Of a DNA stretch of 64,000 nt, positions 42,600-53,275 are shown one piece after another. The stretch comes from Ascochyta rabiei (taxonomy: Eukaryota; Ascomycota; Dothideomycetes; Pleosporales; Didymellaceae), in assembly GCF_004011695.2 (NCBI RefSeq), contig NC_082421.1, positions 124,001-188,000 of the forward strand. Reading direction: 5' to 3'. A model generated the notes under the pieces. That model was not told the origin of the DNA. It saw only the letters and a program-made list of their open reading frames with translations, and made no database searches. The position numbers and the translations under genes were made by a program. Position 1 is the stretch's first letter; each line of letters opens with the position of its first letter.

Positions 42600-45480
42600 T
42601 ATTTTAGTACTTCTTTAGAAAGATTTGTGCTAATTTCCTAGGAGTTTTCTAATTTAGGGAATCTGTCCTACTTAATAAGGTATTCCTACTGTCTGTTGTC
42701 TAGTTGCCTTCTGTTAAGGACTTTTTCTACAACCTACACCTTCTCTTTCCCTTTAACTATAAGTTCTTATATTTATTTCTATATAATTAGGAGTTAACTT
42801 CTTAGTGTGTATAGGTTTAGCAGTAACGCATAGAATACTAGGTAGATCTCTTTTATTTCTAGCAGGTCTACTCTGTATACACTAGGACTAATCTAAGCTA
42901 TAATAGTCCTAAGTTCTAGGTATTTCTAGTCTAGCTTCTTTTTTAGGCGTACTGTCCTAATATTCTTACTAGAAACTAGTACTTTATTGCCTACTTTAAA
43001 GGGTGCTAGTAGTTGTTTCTTATCTAAGTATTTCTTTTAATACTTGTTTAACTTTTCTATGTTTACTTTACAGGTAGCCTATAAGGTAATAACTCTAGCA
43101 GCCAATTCCTTTATAAGGGGAGATTCTCTACCTTTTAATACTAAAGTGGGCTAATCTGTGCTCCTTAGATCTATACTATAACAGGCTTAGAAAAGTATTA
43201 TATTTATAGATGTGTAAATACTATTATTATACGCAAATTCTGTAATTAAAATCTATAGAGCCTAATTATCTTATTCTAGAGTACAATAGCAACGTAAGTA
43301 CTGTTTAAGAGTCTAATTTTACCTTTCTGTTTAGCTATCTGTCTAGAGATAATAGGCTAACGTTAAGACTTGTCTTAAGTTTAAATAGTAGTTAAAGGTT
43401 TTCTACGTCTTTAAGTTTATTAGTAGCCCCTAATCTAAGATAATTTGTGCTGGCGCGCTGTATAAGTAGATAATTTCTCTAATCTAGGTGTATGCTAGGT
43501 CTTTTCTATCCTAATTAGCCCTAGCTGGTATATAGTGTAATATTTTAGTTAATTTGCATACTACTACTAATATAGAGTTATACACCAGCCTAGCCACCTT
43601 GCTAGAGGGTAGTTCTGTAATAAAATCTATTATTACGTCCTCCTATAGTTAGCTTAGCACTAGTAAAGGCTGTAGTAACCTGTACAGTTTATGTTAAGTA
43701 GCAGTTAATCTCCTATATACTAAGCAGTTGTAGTAGTAGTTAGATACATCCCTATTAATACCCTTCTAGGTGTATCTGCGCTGAATCTTCTCTAAGGTCC
43801 TTTGTGCTCTAAAGTGTCCTAACATTAGGTTATTGTAACGTTCTTTAATAACTTACACTTTATCTTTTAGCCTTATAAGCAAGATACGCCTCTCCTTAGC
43901 TATATTATCTTTTTCTAGGTTATTTTATCCTATTTTAATGTTACTTAACTCTTTTTTAGTGCTAGAGAGTTTATCTATGTTGTCTAAGTCTGTTATTAGC
44001 TCTGTCTAACTATTCTCTCTTAATTCTTCTCTTTTAAGATCCCTTATATCCTTTCTTCCTTTTACAGACAAACAAAGGGTTATAGCTACTACTAGGGGAG
44101 TATTAGGGTTCCTCCTAGTTAGGATCTCCTAAAGCAGTTATATAAAAGCCTTATTATACTTTTATAAGGGGTCTTAAGCCTCTCTTATATAATTAGAACG
44201 CTGTAAGGGTCTATCTATAGGGTTTATAGACCCTAGGCAATAAGTAATTATAAAGTTAAACTTAGATAACACTAAGTATGCCCTTACTTACTAATAGCTA
44301 AGAACCTTTGTCTCTATAAACCACTTTAGGTTTTAGTAATCTGTTAAGATCTTAAAGAAGGTACTATCTAAGTATCTCCGCTAATGCTGTAGGCTCTAGA
44401 TAATTGCAAGAAGTTCCTAGTTATAAGTATTATAATTATACTCTGCTTAGATTAACTTCTTTAAATAGAAGTCTACAGGCCTCTATTAGGCCAGCTTCCC
44501 CTCCCTAGGGACTAGTTAACTAAGGATTCCTAAGATAGCGCCTCTAGAGGCATCTACTTCTATTCTAGTCTGTCTCCTAGGTATAAAATAAACTAAGATA
44601 GGTACGTTAATAAATAAATCCTTTATATTCTAGAAAGCTTATAGGGATTCTTTACTTAGCTTAAGAGGCTAACTCTCCTCCTTCCTTATTACTTAACCAG
44701 ATTTGGCCAAATTTAGCCCTTTCTAGGTTAATTAGGTTAATAGCAAGGCTAATTTAGAAAACCCTATAATAAATCTCTAATAGTAGTTTATAAAGCCTAT
44801 AAATACTTAGATATTACAAACTATACGCAGGATTAGCTATTCTTAAATTATTTTAACCCTGTCTAGGTTAATACTTACCCCTTTAGGTAAGACTATGTAC
44901 CTAAGGTACTCTATATGTTAACAGTGCTATTTACACTTATCTAAACGCATATAGAGGTTTACTTTGCAAAGCCTCTCTAAGACCTCTTTAACATGTCTAA
45001 CATAGTCTTCCTCTATCTTAGAGTATACTAATATGTTGTCTAGATACATAATATAAGTTACGTTAACTAATCCTATTAGTACCTTATTTATATAGGCCTA
45101 AAATTAGGTAGGAGCATTTATAAGTCTAAACAGCATTACTATGTACTTAAAATGTCTATACCTAGTTTAAAACGCAATCTTCTACTTATCCCCTTTCTTA
45201 ATTTAGATATAGTAATACGCCTTACGTACATCTAGTTTAGTATAGAACTTAGCTTACGCTAGTCGTTCTAGTAACTCTGTAATTAGTAGCAATAGATAGT
45301 AGTTTTTAACTGTTATCTTGTTTAGACCTCTATAGTCTACACACAGTTATAGGTTACTATCTTTCTTCTTTAAAAAGAGAATAGGCGCCCCTACTAGCAA
45401 CCTTAAGTGTTATATCTAGCTATATTATAGATATTCTGCTAGATACTTCCTAAGTATCTCTAATTCTGTTGCAGATAGTC
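42600..45480 (-). pseudogene. element B: reverse transcriptase, RNase H, integrase and chromodomain remnants
   Basis: Minus-strand translation gives TYIMYLDNILVYSKIEEDYV (RT active site near 45,047-45,033, YxDD changed to YLDN), VRHVKEVLERLCKVNLYM, then YLRYIVLPKGVSINLDRVKI and VFIGFINYY...FIIGFSKLA. A chromodomain-like tail near 42,720-42,620 reads EYLIKQDRFPKLENS, stop, EISTNLS. Integrase lies between but was followed only in part. Many stops at former Gln/Trp codons. Confidence 0.75.
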
Positions 45481-45892
45481 CGTATAACAGTTAGTAGGGG
45501 AAAGTAGCTCCTTCTGTAATATTAATTGCTAGGTTATACTCTCTATGCTCTAGTAGGACCTAAGCATTATCCTCTAATCCTAAGTACACATATTCGCAAT
45601 ACACTTCTAGAATTAGGCCCCTTTTAGCAGATATTAGGTTATATATACCTACTAAGTTTACTATACACACATAAACGTCTACTAAGGGACTTCTTATAGT
45701 GCGTTTAAACTCTTTAGCATCTTCTAACACTATTTTCTTTAGTTTAGAAGAGTTCCTATACTTCTTCCCTTAGAAGAGTATACGCTAGCTTAAATAGCTT
45801 AGCTTAGAGTTTGTCTAGTTAATCTAGGGTAATCTAAGGTATATCTTATACCTTTATAGGTCTGTAACTACAAAAGGTATCTGTTAGACCTC

Positions 45893-46135
45893 CTATCTTC
45901 TACAGGAGTTAAGAATAGATACTTCTGCTGTAGTTACTCTATAGATAGGCAATTCTGCTCTACCTACACCCTTAGCCACTATTTTATTTAATAGTGTAAC
46001 CTCTAGATCCTGCTCCTTTGCTAGAAGAACTAAAATTAAGTTTAGTTGTAACCCTCTATCTATTAGAGCTTCCACGTTCTCTGCGTTGCCTATAGATGCT
46101 TTAACTATAAGTAGGCATATATATTCTAGGTACAC
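45893..46135 (-). pseudogene. element B: retroviral-type aspartic protease fragment, open for 80 codons
   Basis: The longest surviving open stretch of B's gag-pol. It reads ICLLIVKASIGNAENVEALI then DRGLQLNLILVLLAKEQDLE. The DRGLQLNLI block occupies the place of the catalytic DSGxxxNxI of gypsy proteases, with Ser changed. It is a piece of a dead polyprotein, not a gene. Confidence 0.75.
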
Positions 46136-46139
46136 TACC

Positions 46140-47510
46140 TTATAAAGAGAGATATTCTCCTTTTTCTCTTTAGATAATTTAATATAGGCTACAAGAGAGG
46201 AGATTAGCTCTTAGGTCCCTTGTCTTTTTCTAACTTATCTAGAGCAGGGTCTTTCTAGTTTAACTTTAGCTTTAGGCAGTTAGGGCAGTAGTAACTAGTT
46301 TCTCTATACTTAAGGTATGCGCTTTAGGTCTTGTATAGCCTATCTTAGCCCTTTTTACCCTTTACTAGCTCCTTATAGAACTTCTTAGACTTAAATAACT
46401 TTTTTAGAGTTTTTATATTCCCCTCTAACCTAGAGTTACTAAATTAGCGCTTCTGTAGTCCTTTGTTAGTTGTCTTACCCTTAGCTAGAGTCTTCTTAGG
46501 TAGCTGTTAGCTATACTAACCTAGTCTCTAGTTAATAATATTAGCTTGTTTCTCTACCTTTAGGATTGTGTCCCTTTAATTGTAGGGGATAAGAAACAAG
46601 TCCTTTTATATACTAGGGAGCAGTGCAGTAATATATTCTAGGACTTAAAGCTCTAGCGTATATAAGTTGCCTAGTTCTTCCTATAGTAGATGTATAAAAT
46701 CTAACAGATCTATAGGGAACTAAGATTTCTACTACTTATATTGCTTTAAGGATTTATACGCTACTTATATTTAGCTAGCATTTCTAGAGCATCTAGTATA
46801 ATTCTTTTTAGCTCTTACTACGTTAGTTCCTAGGTTAGCTAATTGTAGTAGTTAGTTATGCAGTAAGCCTACTATAACGTCTTTAGGTTCTCTAAGAGGT
46901 ACCTTACGCTAAAATTAATCTTTTATTCCTCTATAAGGAAATTAACTAGAGATTAGAGGAAGTATCTCTTATAATCTCTCTCCTAATAGTTATATTTAGC
47001 GCAGTTGCGCTTTATATACTTCTGTAGGGGTTTAGGTTATAGAAGGTTTATAGATAGAGAATATTATAGTTTCTCTACTCCTTCTAGTACTTTTTAGAAG
47101 GATAGGATTATTACTAGATCTCCTTTCTTATATTTGCGTCTAAGTTTATAAAGAGAAGAAAGTTCCTTATAGTCTTTTATCTCTTACAACTATTTGCGTA
47201 AGTTTTCTAACTCCTGTTATTAATTACCTACTTCTAGGCTATTCTGGCCTTCTCTAGCTGAAGCTGCCCTATAGATGCAAATTCTAGGGTAAGGTGTACC
47301 GCCTAGAGGACCTACAGATCCTCTTAAGGCACTATAGACACTTAGTGTCTGTTAAGGTATCTCCTTATCTGCAGAGGGAGGTGTTACCTTACGCTCTACC
47401 GGCTCTCCTACAGGTAGGTTGTCTTAGTCCCTCTCTAAAGACAGTAAGCCTAGATAATTTAGTTTAAGACTTATAGTAGCTTAATTCTATCTTTAATTAT
47501 AATATAAGAG
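46140..47510 (-). pseudogene. element B: gag remnant
   Basis: Upstream of protease on the minus strand. Near 46,325-46,268 the translation AYLKYRETSYYCPNC resembles a zinc knuckle (CX2CX4HX4C) in which Cys and His have become Tyr. The rest is too broken to align by eye. Confidence 0.5.
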
Positions 47511-47519
47511 TAATTAGAA

Positions 47520-47721
47520 TGTAAAGAGTGTACAAAGTAATTACAAGAGAGGATAGGGTTAAAGGGGATAGTAGGTGTATTAAGGTACGTAGTATGTAGT
47601 AACAAGACTAATTACTAGAGTATTAGTAATAACCTCTAACACCTTTATATAGTCTAGGCTAGCTAGCCCTATAGTAGCTCGCTAAGACTAGCAGAGGTAC
47701 CCCTAGGCCTAGCGCCTAACA
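47520..47721 (-). repeat. LTR of element B (5' LTR)
   Basis: 202 bp direct repeat of 40,429-40,630; on the plus strand it begins TGTAAAGAGTGTACAAAGTA and ends GCGCCTAACA, then GTTTC. More C-to-T and G-to-A changes than the left copy. Confidence 0.92.
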
Positions 47722-49107
47722 GTTTCTTAGTAGTTGTCTAGGTAGTATTAACCTAATAAATAATTAAGCTAGCCTTAGTAGTGTCTAAGTAGGGTATAAA
47801 AGGGTTAAAAGAGTACACTTGTTAGGAAACAGTCCTTAGGTGGTAACTATTATCTAAGGTACCTAGTTTTCTAAATTAGAGGTGTATTCGTCTAAGGAGT
47901 TAAATTTATTATCTTTACTATCTAATAGTAGGAATTAGTCTGTAGAGATATGTTAGTTTATAGTAGAGTCCTTAGGTGTAGCTGCTAGTGCAGCGTAGGT
48001 CTTAGGCTTAGGAGGGGTAGGGCATTAATTTGCTTTATAACCCTTAGTTCTGTAGTTAAAACACGTAAATATATTAGTTATAAAACTAGTCTCCTTAGGT
48101 TAACACTAGCAGGTATCCTTATTCTCTTAGCTTAGTGCAGGTTAAAGAACAGCAGGCGACCCTAGGGAGATAGAAGTAGTGTTTTTGTAAGTAGCCTAAC
48201 AGTTACAAGGACTAAAACAATTCTGCCTATCTCCTAGGATATCCTTATTATTAACCTTAGAAGGAATATAAGCGTAGTTATAGAAGAAGGTATTAAGCTA
48301 GTTATAGTAGTTACGTAGCCTAGATAGTAATTTATTACAGGCTATGTTAGCTATCTATTATTGTACAAAATTAGGGAGTTTAGTCTACAGCTAATAGTAA
48401 TATGTTTCTAGTGTCTAGTTAAGTTACTAAGCAAAATATTCTATCTTAGTGTAGAAGACTAAAAACGCTATAGCAATATTAGCAATTTCTAGACTAGGGT
48501 ATTATAGGAATATAAACAGGTTAAAGGCGTGTTTAGCTAAGCTATAGATATCCTTATCTTTATAAACTTCCTATAGACAATAGATATAATCTATAGAGTT
48601 AGAGTAGTAGTAGGTAAAACTAGAGGGATCCTGTAGAAGAGTGTAGGCAGGTTCTTTAGTGTAGATTAAGAAGAAATTAGCCTAGTCTATAGGATATTAA
48701 TAGTTCTAACTATCAGCATATATAAAGTGTAAGCAGTTAAATAACTAATTATTAAAGTTATCTTTAGGGCTTACAAAATAGGACAGTTTCTTTATAGCCT
48801 TATCTAGTTAGTTGTTGTACTAGTCTAAGGACTAGAGGAATTAATAAGCGCTAGCTAGAGTGGAAGTTAGAGTAACTAGGGTAGTACTCCCTAGTGGCGT
48901 GTATGTAGAAGGCGCCTTAACCTATATTAGGAGGGTATAGAATTAGTCTATTATAGCAGGTGCGTTATTATTAAGCTATAACTGTAATAGTATGCTAGTA
49001 TAGGTGCCTACTAAGCCTAGTATTTTAAGCTTAGGAATATTAGAGGACTACTAAGCTGAGCAAAGGAGGTGTCTAAAGCGGGAGGGGGGTTAGTTAGTAG
49101 TGTTATT
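47722..49107 (-). pseudogene. chromovirus A: gag remnant with zinc knuckle
   Basis: Minus-strand translation shows a retrotransposon gag capsid region (FNCLHFIYADS, TYYYSNSIDYIYCL, EVYKDKDIYSLAKHAFNLFI) and, near 48,100-48,050, FTCFNYRTKGYKAN-stop-CPTPPKPK. That is a CX2CX4HX4C knuckle with the second Cys and the His changed to Tyr. Element B lies directly downstream, element C directly upstream. Confidence 0.72.
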
Positions 49108-49364
49108 GTGCCGGTGCACACGGTGACTTCCTTAGTAAGAACTAGGATGCTTAGCTAGTGTATGTAATCTGGCCGGCAGAGGGGTATAAGAGACCTTGAC
49201 AGGAACTGTTAAGGCAGGACACCTACAACAACAACTAGTAACACTTACTTATAGAATTTAACTACCGTATTACTTATCTCTTTAACCCTTAACAATAATA
49301 ATAATAATAAGTATCCTTCCTAATGTGCCTGCTAATAAGATGCTTTAATACTTATACTAGAACA
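49108..49364 (+). repeat. 5' LTR of element C
   Basis: Begins (G)TGCCGGTGCACACGG and ends TATACTAGAACA. Direct repeat of 62,142-62,395; differences are transitions plus one AAT unit in a short microsatellite. The exact first base is uncertain by one (TG at 49,109). Confidence 0.9.
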
Positions 49365-49413
49365 AAATAGTAACCTAACTAGGGGGCACAGTATAGCAGG
49401 TAATATTAAAATT

Positions 49414-49636
49414 CTGCTACTCTAAAGGCTAGGGTATAGTTTAGGAATTATCCTGTTAACTCTGGACTAGGACGTTATTATCTAAATATCTGCTACTCTG
49501 AAGGCTGGGGCACAGCCTAGGAATTATCCTGTTAATTCTAGACTAGGACGTTATTATCTAAATATCTGCCACTCTGAAGGCTGGGGCACGGCCTAGGAAT
49601 TATCCTGTTAATTCTGGACCAGGATGTTACTATTAG
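49414..49636 (+). repeat. 76-bp tandem repeat in the leader of element C, about 2.9 units
   Basis: Units begin at 49,414, 49,490 and 49,566 with CTGCTACTCT (CTGCCACTCT in the third). The core GAATTATCCTGTTAA is conserved. The first unit carries the most TGG-to-TAG and C-to-T changes, the third the fewest. It lies between the 5' LTR and gag. Confidence 0.9.
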
Positions 49637-49829
49637 ACCTATTATTTAGAAAACAAGAAAAATAAGCTTAAAACAAGGCAGGCATCTAGTTAACTTGGAA
49701 AAGCCTTAGTAAAGGGACTATTTTAGTCTAATTTCTAATGCTTATTATATATATTATCTGCGCAGTTCTACTTAGCCTTATTCCTTAGGACCTGCTTAGC
49801 CCTATTCCTTAGGACTTAGGACAAGAGGA

Positions 49830-51429
49830 ACATAAAAGACAGGGACTAAGCTGCTCTAACAGATAGAGTAATTAAGATTACTTTAATTATAAGAAACTAT
49901 TATCTTCTTAATATAACAGACTACTAAGGATTAATATACACTACTATAGACAACCCTTTAGACTCTATAGAGACACTGTCTTCCCTAACAGGAAACAGCT
50001 GTTAGGTTGTTGTTCTAATAAAGGGAAGGTCTATCTAACTATCCTTTAATAGAAAGGAGGTTATAGAGTTCCTTAATAACTATAACTATATAGCAGAAAA
50101 CAGAGGGTTAAGTAACAAGCAGAAGGTTAGGGTCCTTTCTAACTACTACTATAATTACTATAGGAGGTTTATTAAACGCCTAAAACTATATGCTTTAGAT
50201 AATTAGGTTAAGCTTCAAATTACTATAAAGGATTACTAGAAAGACTAGGACACTGCTTAACGTATAGGTAATTAAGCGTTCCTTAAAGCCTATGTTAAAG
50301 AAACCTCTTAAGCCTTCCCTAGACTATTACACTACTATACTAACTTTATAGTGTATAGTAATATATGTTAGAAGAATAATTAAATTCTAACCTCTAAGGA
50401 AGGATACTACTTCTTCTTAGGACTGCTAAAGGTTAATAAGGACCTTATCCTCTTTAATATGCAAAACAGACTAGATATAAAGGATTAATCTTTATTTATA
50501 CTTAATAACATCTATAATTTTATAAAAAGGGTGTATAAGCAGCGCTAAGGCTTAAAGGAATTAGCGCTTAGAAGGGATAATAAATATACTAAGGAAACCT
50601 AGCGCCTTATAAACAGCACTAAGGAGCTAATTAACGCTAAGTCTATTATTACCTAGGCTAAGGATTAACTAGCTAGTTAGGGTAGTAAGAGCAAAACACC
50701 CCTACCTTCTAGTGTTAATAAAGACGTTAAAGAGCTTGTCTAGGCAATAGGCGGATAGAAGCTATCTCTAGCAGAAGTTAGCACCCTTATAAACTCTAAC
50801 AATTAGATAAGAGAGATCCTTTAGTCTCCTACTAATTACACTTACTTTATTTCTTAAGCAACTAGAGCTAGTGCTACCTAGGAAAGGAACAATAGCTCTT
50901 ATATCACTAACGCACCTAGGAACGTTAACCTAAGATAAGGGGTAAACTACTCCTAAGGAAGAGAGTATAGTAACTCCTGCAACATGTGTAGAGAGCTAAA
51001 CTACTAAGCCTGTAAGTGTAAATTGTACAGAGTACTTACCTGTATAGGGTAGTGCAGATTTTAACTTAACTAAGACAGTTAACGCAGATACTACTTTAGT
51101 CCTGCTTACTATTAAATTAAACCTATCTAAGGATCTGTTCTACCTACTTATTAACTTAATTAGTTAAAACAGAAGATTTAAGAGTACTTTAAAGTTTTAC
51201 AGGATGTCCTGGACTAGCTAGCCTCTGTAGTTAAGCCTAATCTATTTAAAGGTGTAGACTCTAGGCCTAGAGGGGTAATGTATAGATCTAGGCCAGGCCT
51301 AGACATATAGGAAAAGATTATTAGAAGTGTTAGTGCACTAACTATAATAGATAATTACAAGCTAGACTATAAGTTATTGCACTCTTTTTAGAACTTCTAA
51401 ATCCTTAATAAGGACTATTACAAAGTTTA
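49830..51429 (+). pseudogene. element C: gag remnant with zinc knuckle
   Basis: Plus-strand coding remnant with frequent stops. At 50,978-51,019 the translation CNMCRELNY-stop-ACKC fits a CX2CX4HX4C knuckle with His changed to Tyr. The Fot1-like transposon interrupts the frame at 51,431. Confidence 0.65.
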
Positions 51430-51431
51430 TA

Positions 51432-53273
51432 ACGTAAGCGGTAAGCAAGTCGCTTAGGCAAGCGAGTCGCTTACCTTTTCAAGCCTTAGACCTTTGCAAC
51501 ACTATAACTCAACACTACAACGTCGTACTGTAGCTTATAGTACGTTAAATTAATCTAATTAGTCTACAGTATCTTTCTTATATGTGCGCTTGTTGTGCCC
51601 TGCCTTACTACACCTCCTACAGCGTTAAGAACCCTGTCCACCACCACCTGTTCGCATCCTCTCCTTACGCCTCTTAGCCTTAACCAGCGCATCAGCATCC
51701 CTACGCTTAACTATCTCCTCTGCTTCTTGCTAAGATAGGGTCCTACTATGCTAGATCCGCTTCTTTTTACGTGTTTTACGCTTAGAAGCAGCTTTATTTG
51801 CTGCTTAAAGCTTAACTATCTTAGCTGCTATCAGCACCTAGGTATGCACTATTATTTCAGCTCCCTTTTAAAACTGCTGCACTATCTTACAGATTAATTC
51901 TGTTAATAAACTTCTGTATTCCCTGATTCTCTTTAATATTAGCGTTGACTAAGCTCCAATTTCAGCAGCGTTGCTTGGTGTTTTAGGTTGCTAGGGGGTA
52001 GGCTCTAGTAGAGGTGGTGATGGCGTACAAGGCTTTACTTCAAGCCTTAATAGCACTACCTCTAGGTTATCTAGAACTAAGCCTGTTGCTTAGAAGCTTA
52101 ATTAAATATTACTAGATAAGAACGCCTTATTAAAAGCCTGATTAAAAGCAGCTAGGAACGCTTTCTTATTAATGTGGGTAATATAACAGTTTACTAAGAT
52201 ATTAATTTCCTTCTTATACGCCTGCTTTAATAGGGTAAAACACCCTACATTAAGTGGCTGTAGGATGTAGGAGGTGTAAGGAGGCATACAGAGAGTAATA
52301 ATCTTACTCTCCTTATACAGATTCTAGAAGGCAAGCAACTTATAGCTCTTGTAGCCATTAATAATTAGCAGCTAGTGGCTACCTACTGTCTAGGCTGTTG
52401 TGTGCTAGATAAAGTGCTTTAGCCACACTAGGCCCAGTTCATTCGTTGTCCAGCTATTCTTGCTAACACTAATCCGCTAATCCTTTAGGTTGTGATACCA
52501 GGCTTAGTTATAGTTCTTTGCTTTAAAGATAATAAAGGGTGGGATAACCTACCCTATAGCATTAATTGCAGCAATTAACGTTACCTATTTATAGTTGCTA
52601 GGCTGGACCTGCAATAGTCTAAGACGCCTCTTAGACGCAGTTACCACCTTAACAGACCCCCCAACACCTATCTGGAAGCTAGTCTTGTTAAAGTTGTAGG
52701 TATCTTTGTCTAGGATACTATACTTAGCTTTAACGTTACGTATAAGGTTAAACTAGGGGCTAATAATAGCTAGGTTGCTATATAGGACTCTCTAGTAATT
52801 GCGCTGTCTATTTATGTAAGACTTAATCTTAGGCTTCTAGCGTATAAGGTTCCTGGCCTATTTTTCCCTAACCTGGCTACTATAATAGGCAGCTAGCAGT
52901 TAATTAGCCATTTTGCGTACATAGCTAAGCGTAGGGGCAAAGCCTTACGCGTTAAGCTTCCTTATATATTGTATAATTGTGTCCTCTTTAACCCTAGTAA
53001 GCTGGGATAAGTTAGGATAGGAATTGCGTTGTGAGGTGGTTTTGGCGCGTTAGTTAGAGAGGGTCCTTTAAGGAACGTTATAGATAGCAGCAGCGCGTTG
53101 CTAGCTTAGCAACGCGTTAGATTTTATAGCTTAGATAGCAAGGACTATCCTATCCTCACAAGAAAGCAATTTGAGATCAGGTTGTTGAGACATTGGATGA
53201 AAGGTTGAAGGAGGTGTGATCTTGGCAAAGGTGAGCGACTCGCTTGCCCGAGCGACTCGCTTACCGCTTACGT
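51432..53273 (-). mobile_element. second Fot1/pogo-type DNA transposon, nested in element C
   Basis: 1,842 bp with terminal inverted repeats of about 50 bp (ACGTAAGCGGTAAGCAAGTC at 51,432; inverted at 53,273), flanked by TA (51,430-31 and 53,274-75). The transposase lies on the minus strand. The terminal repeats hold a doubled motif (GTAAGCAAGTCGC at 51,441 and GCAAGCGAGTCGC at 51,458, 17 bp apart). It is a different family from the one at 35,140 but of the same build. Confidence 0.88.
51560..53130 (-). pseudogene. degenerate Fot1/pogo transposase of the second DNA transposon
   Basis: Minus-strand translation. The longest open piece (52,102-52,287, 61 codons) reads MPPYTSYILQPLNVGCFTLL then KQAYKKEI, the third catalytic block of DDE_1 transposases with Asp changed to Asn. 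Upstream on that strand are the corresponding SAWYK-type and TGF-type blocks in broken form. A short C-terminal basic part (51,640-51,790) has KKRIQHSRTLSQQEAEEIVK-like sequence with a Cys/Gly-rich end. Confidence 0.78.
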
Positions 53274-53275
53274 TA

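Larger units (their letters stand above)
40429..47721 (-). mobile_element. chromovirus B (Ty3/gypsy), complete but RIP-degraded, nested in element A
   Basis: 7,293 bp between LTRs of identical length (202 bp, 40,429-40,630 and 47,520-47,721), flanked by a perfect 5-bp target duplication GTTTC (40,424-28 and 47,722-26). The minus strand is coding: the polypurine tract AGAGAAGGGAGG lies next to the left LTR. Order from right: gag with a zinc-knuckle remnant (about 46,325-46,268), protease (46,135-45,893), RT (about 45,450-44,650), RNase H, integrase and chromodomain (near 42,720-42,620). About 1.9 kb between the chromodomain and the 3' LTR is not explained by pol. It inserted between gag and protease of element A. 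Confidence 0.9.
33210..49107 (-). mobile_element. chromovirus A (Ty3/gypsy), RIP-degraded, host of nested elements
   Basis: Minus-strand LTR retrotransposon read right to left: gag with a zinc knuckle (47,722-49,107), protease, reverse transcriptase and RNase H (40,428-38,120), integrase (38,100-37,160, continuing at 34,860), chromodomain (about 34,220-34,085) and 3' LTR (33,210-33,475). It is cut by element B at 40,429-47,721 and by the inverted-repeat element at 34,861-37,159. Its gag seems to continue right of element C, at 62,396 and beyond, so C also inserted into it. The frame is broken by many TAG/TAA stops where homologous proteins have Gln or Trp, the RIP pattern. The 5' LTR was not found and may lie outside the window. 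Confidence 0.8.
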
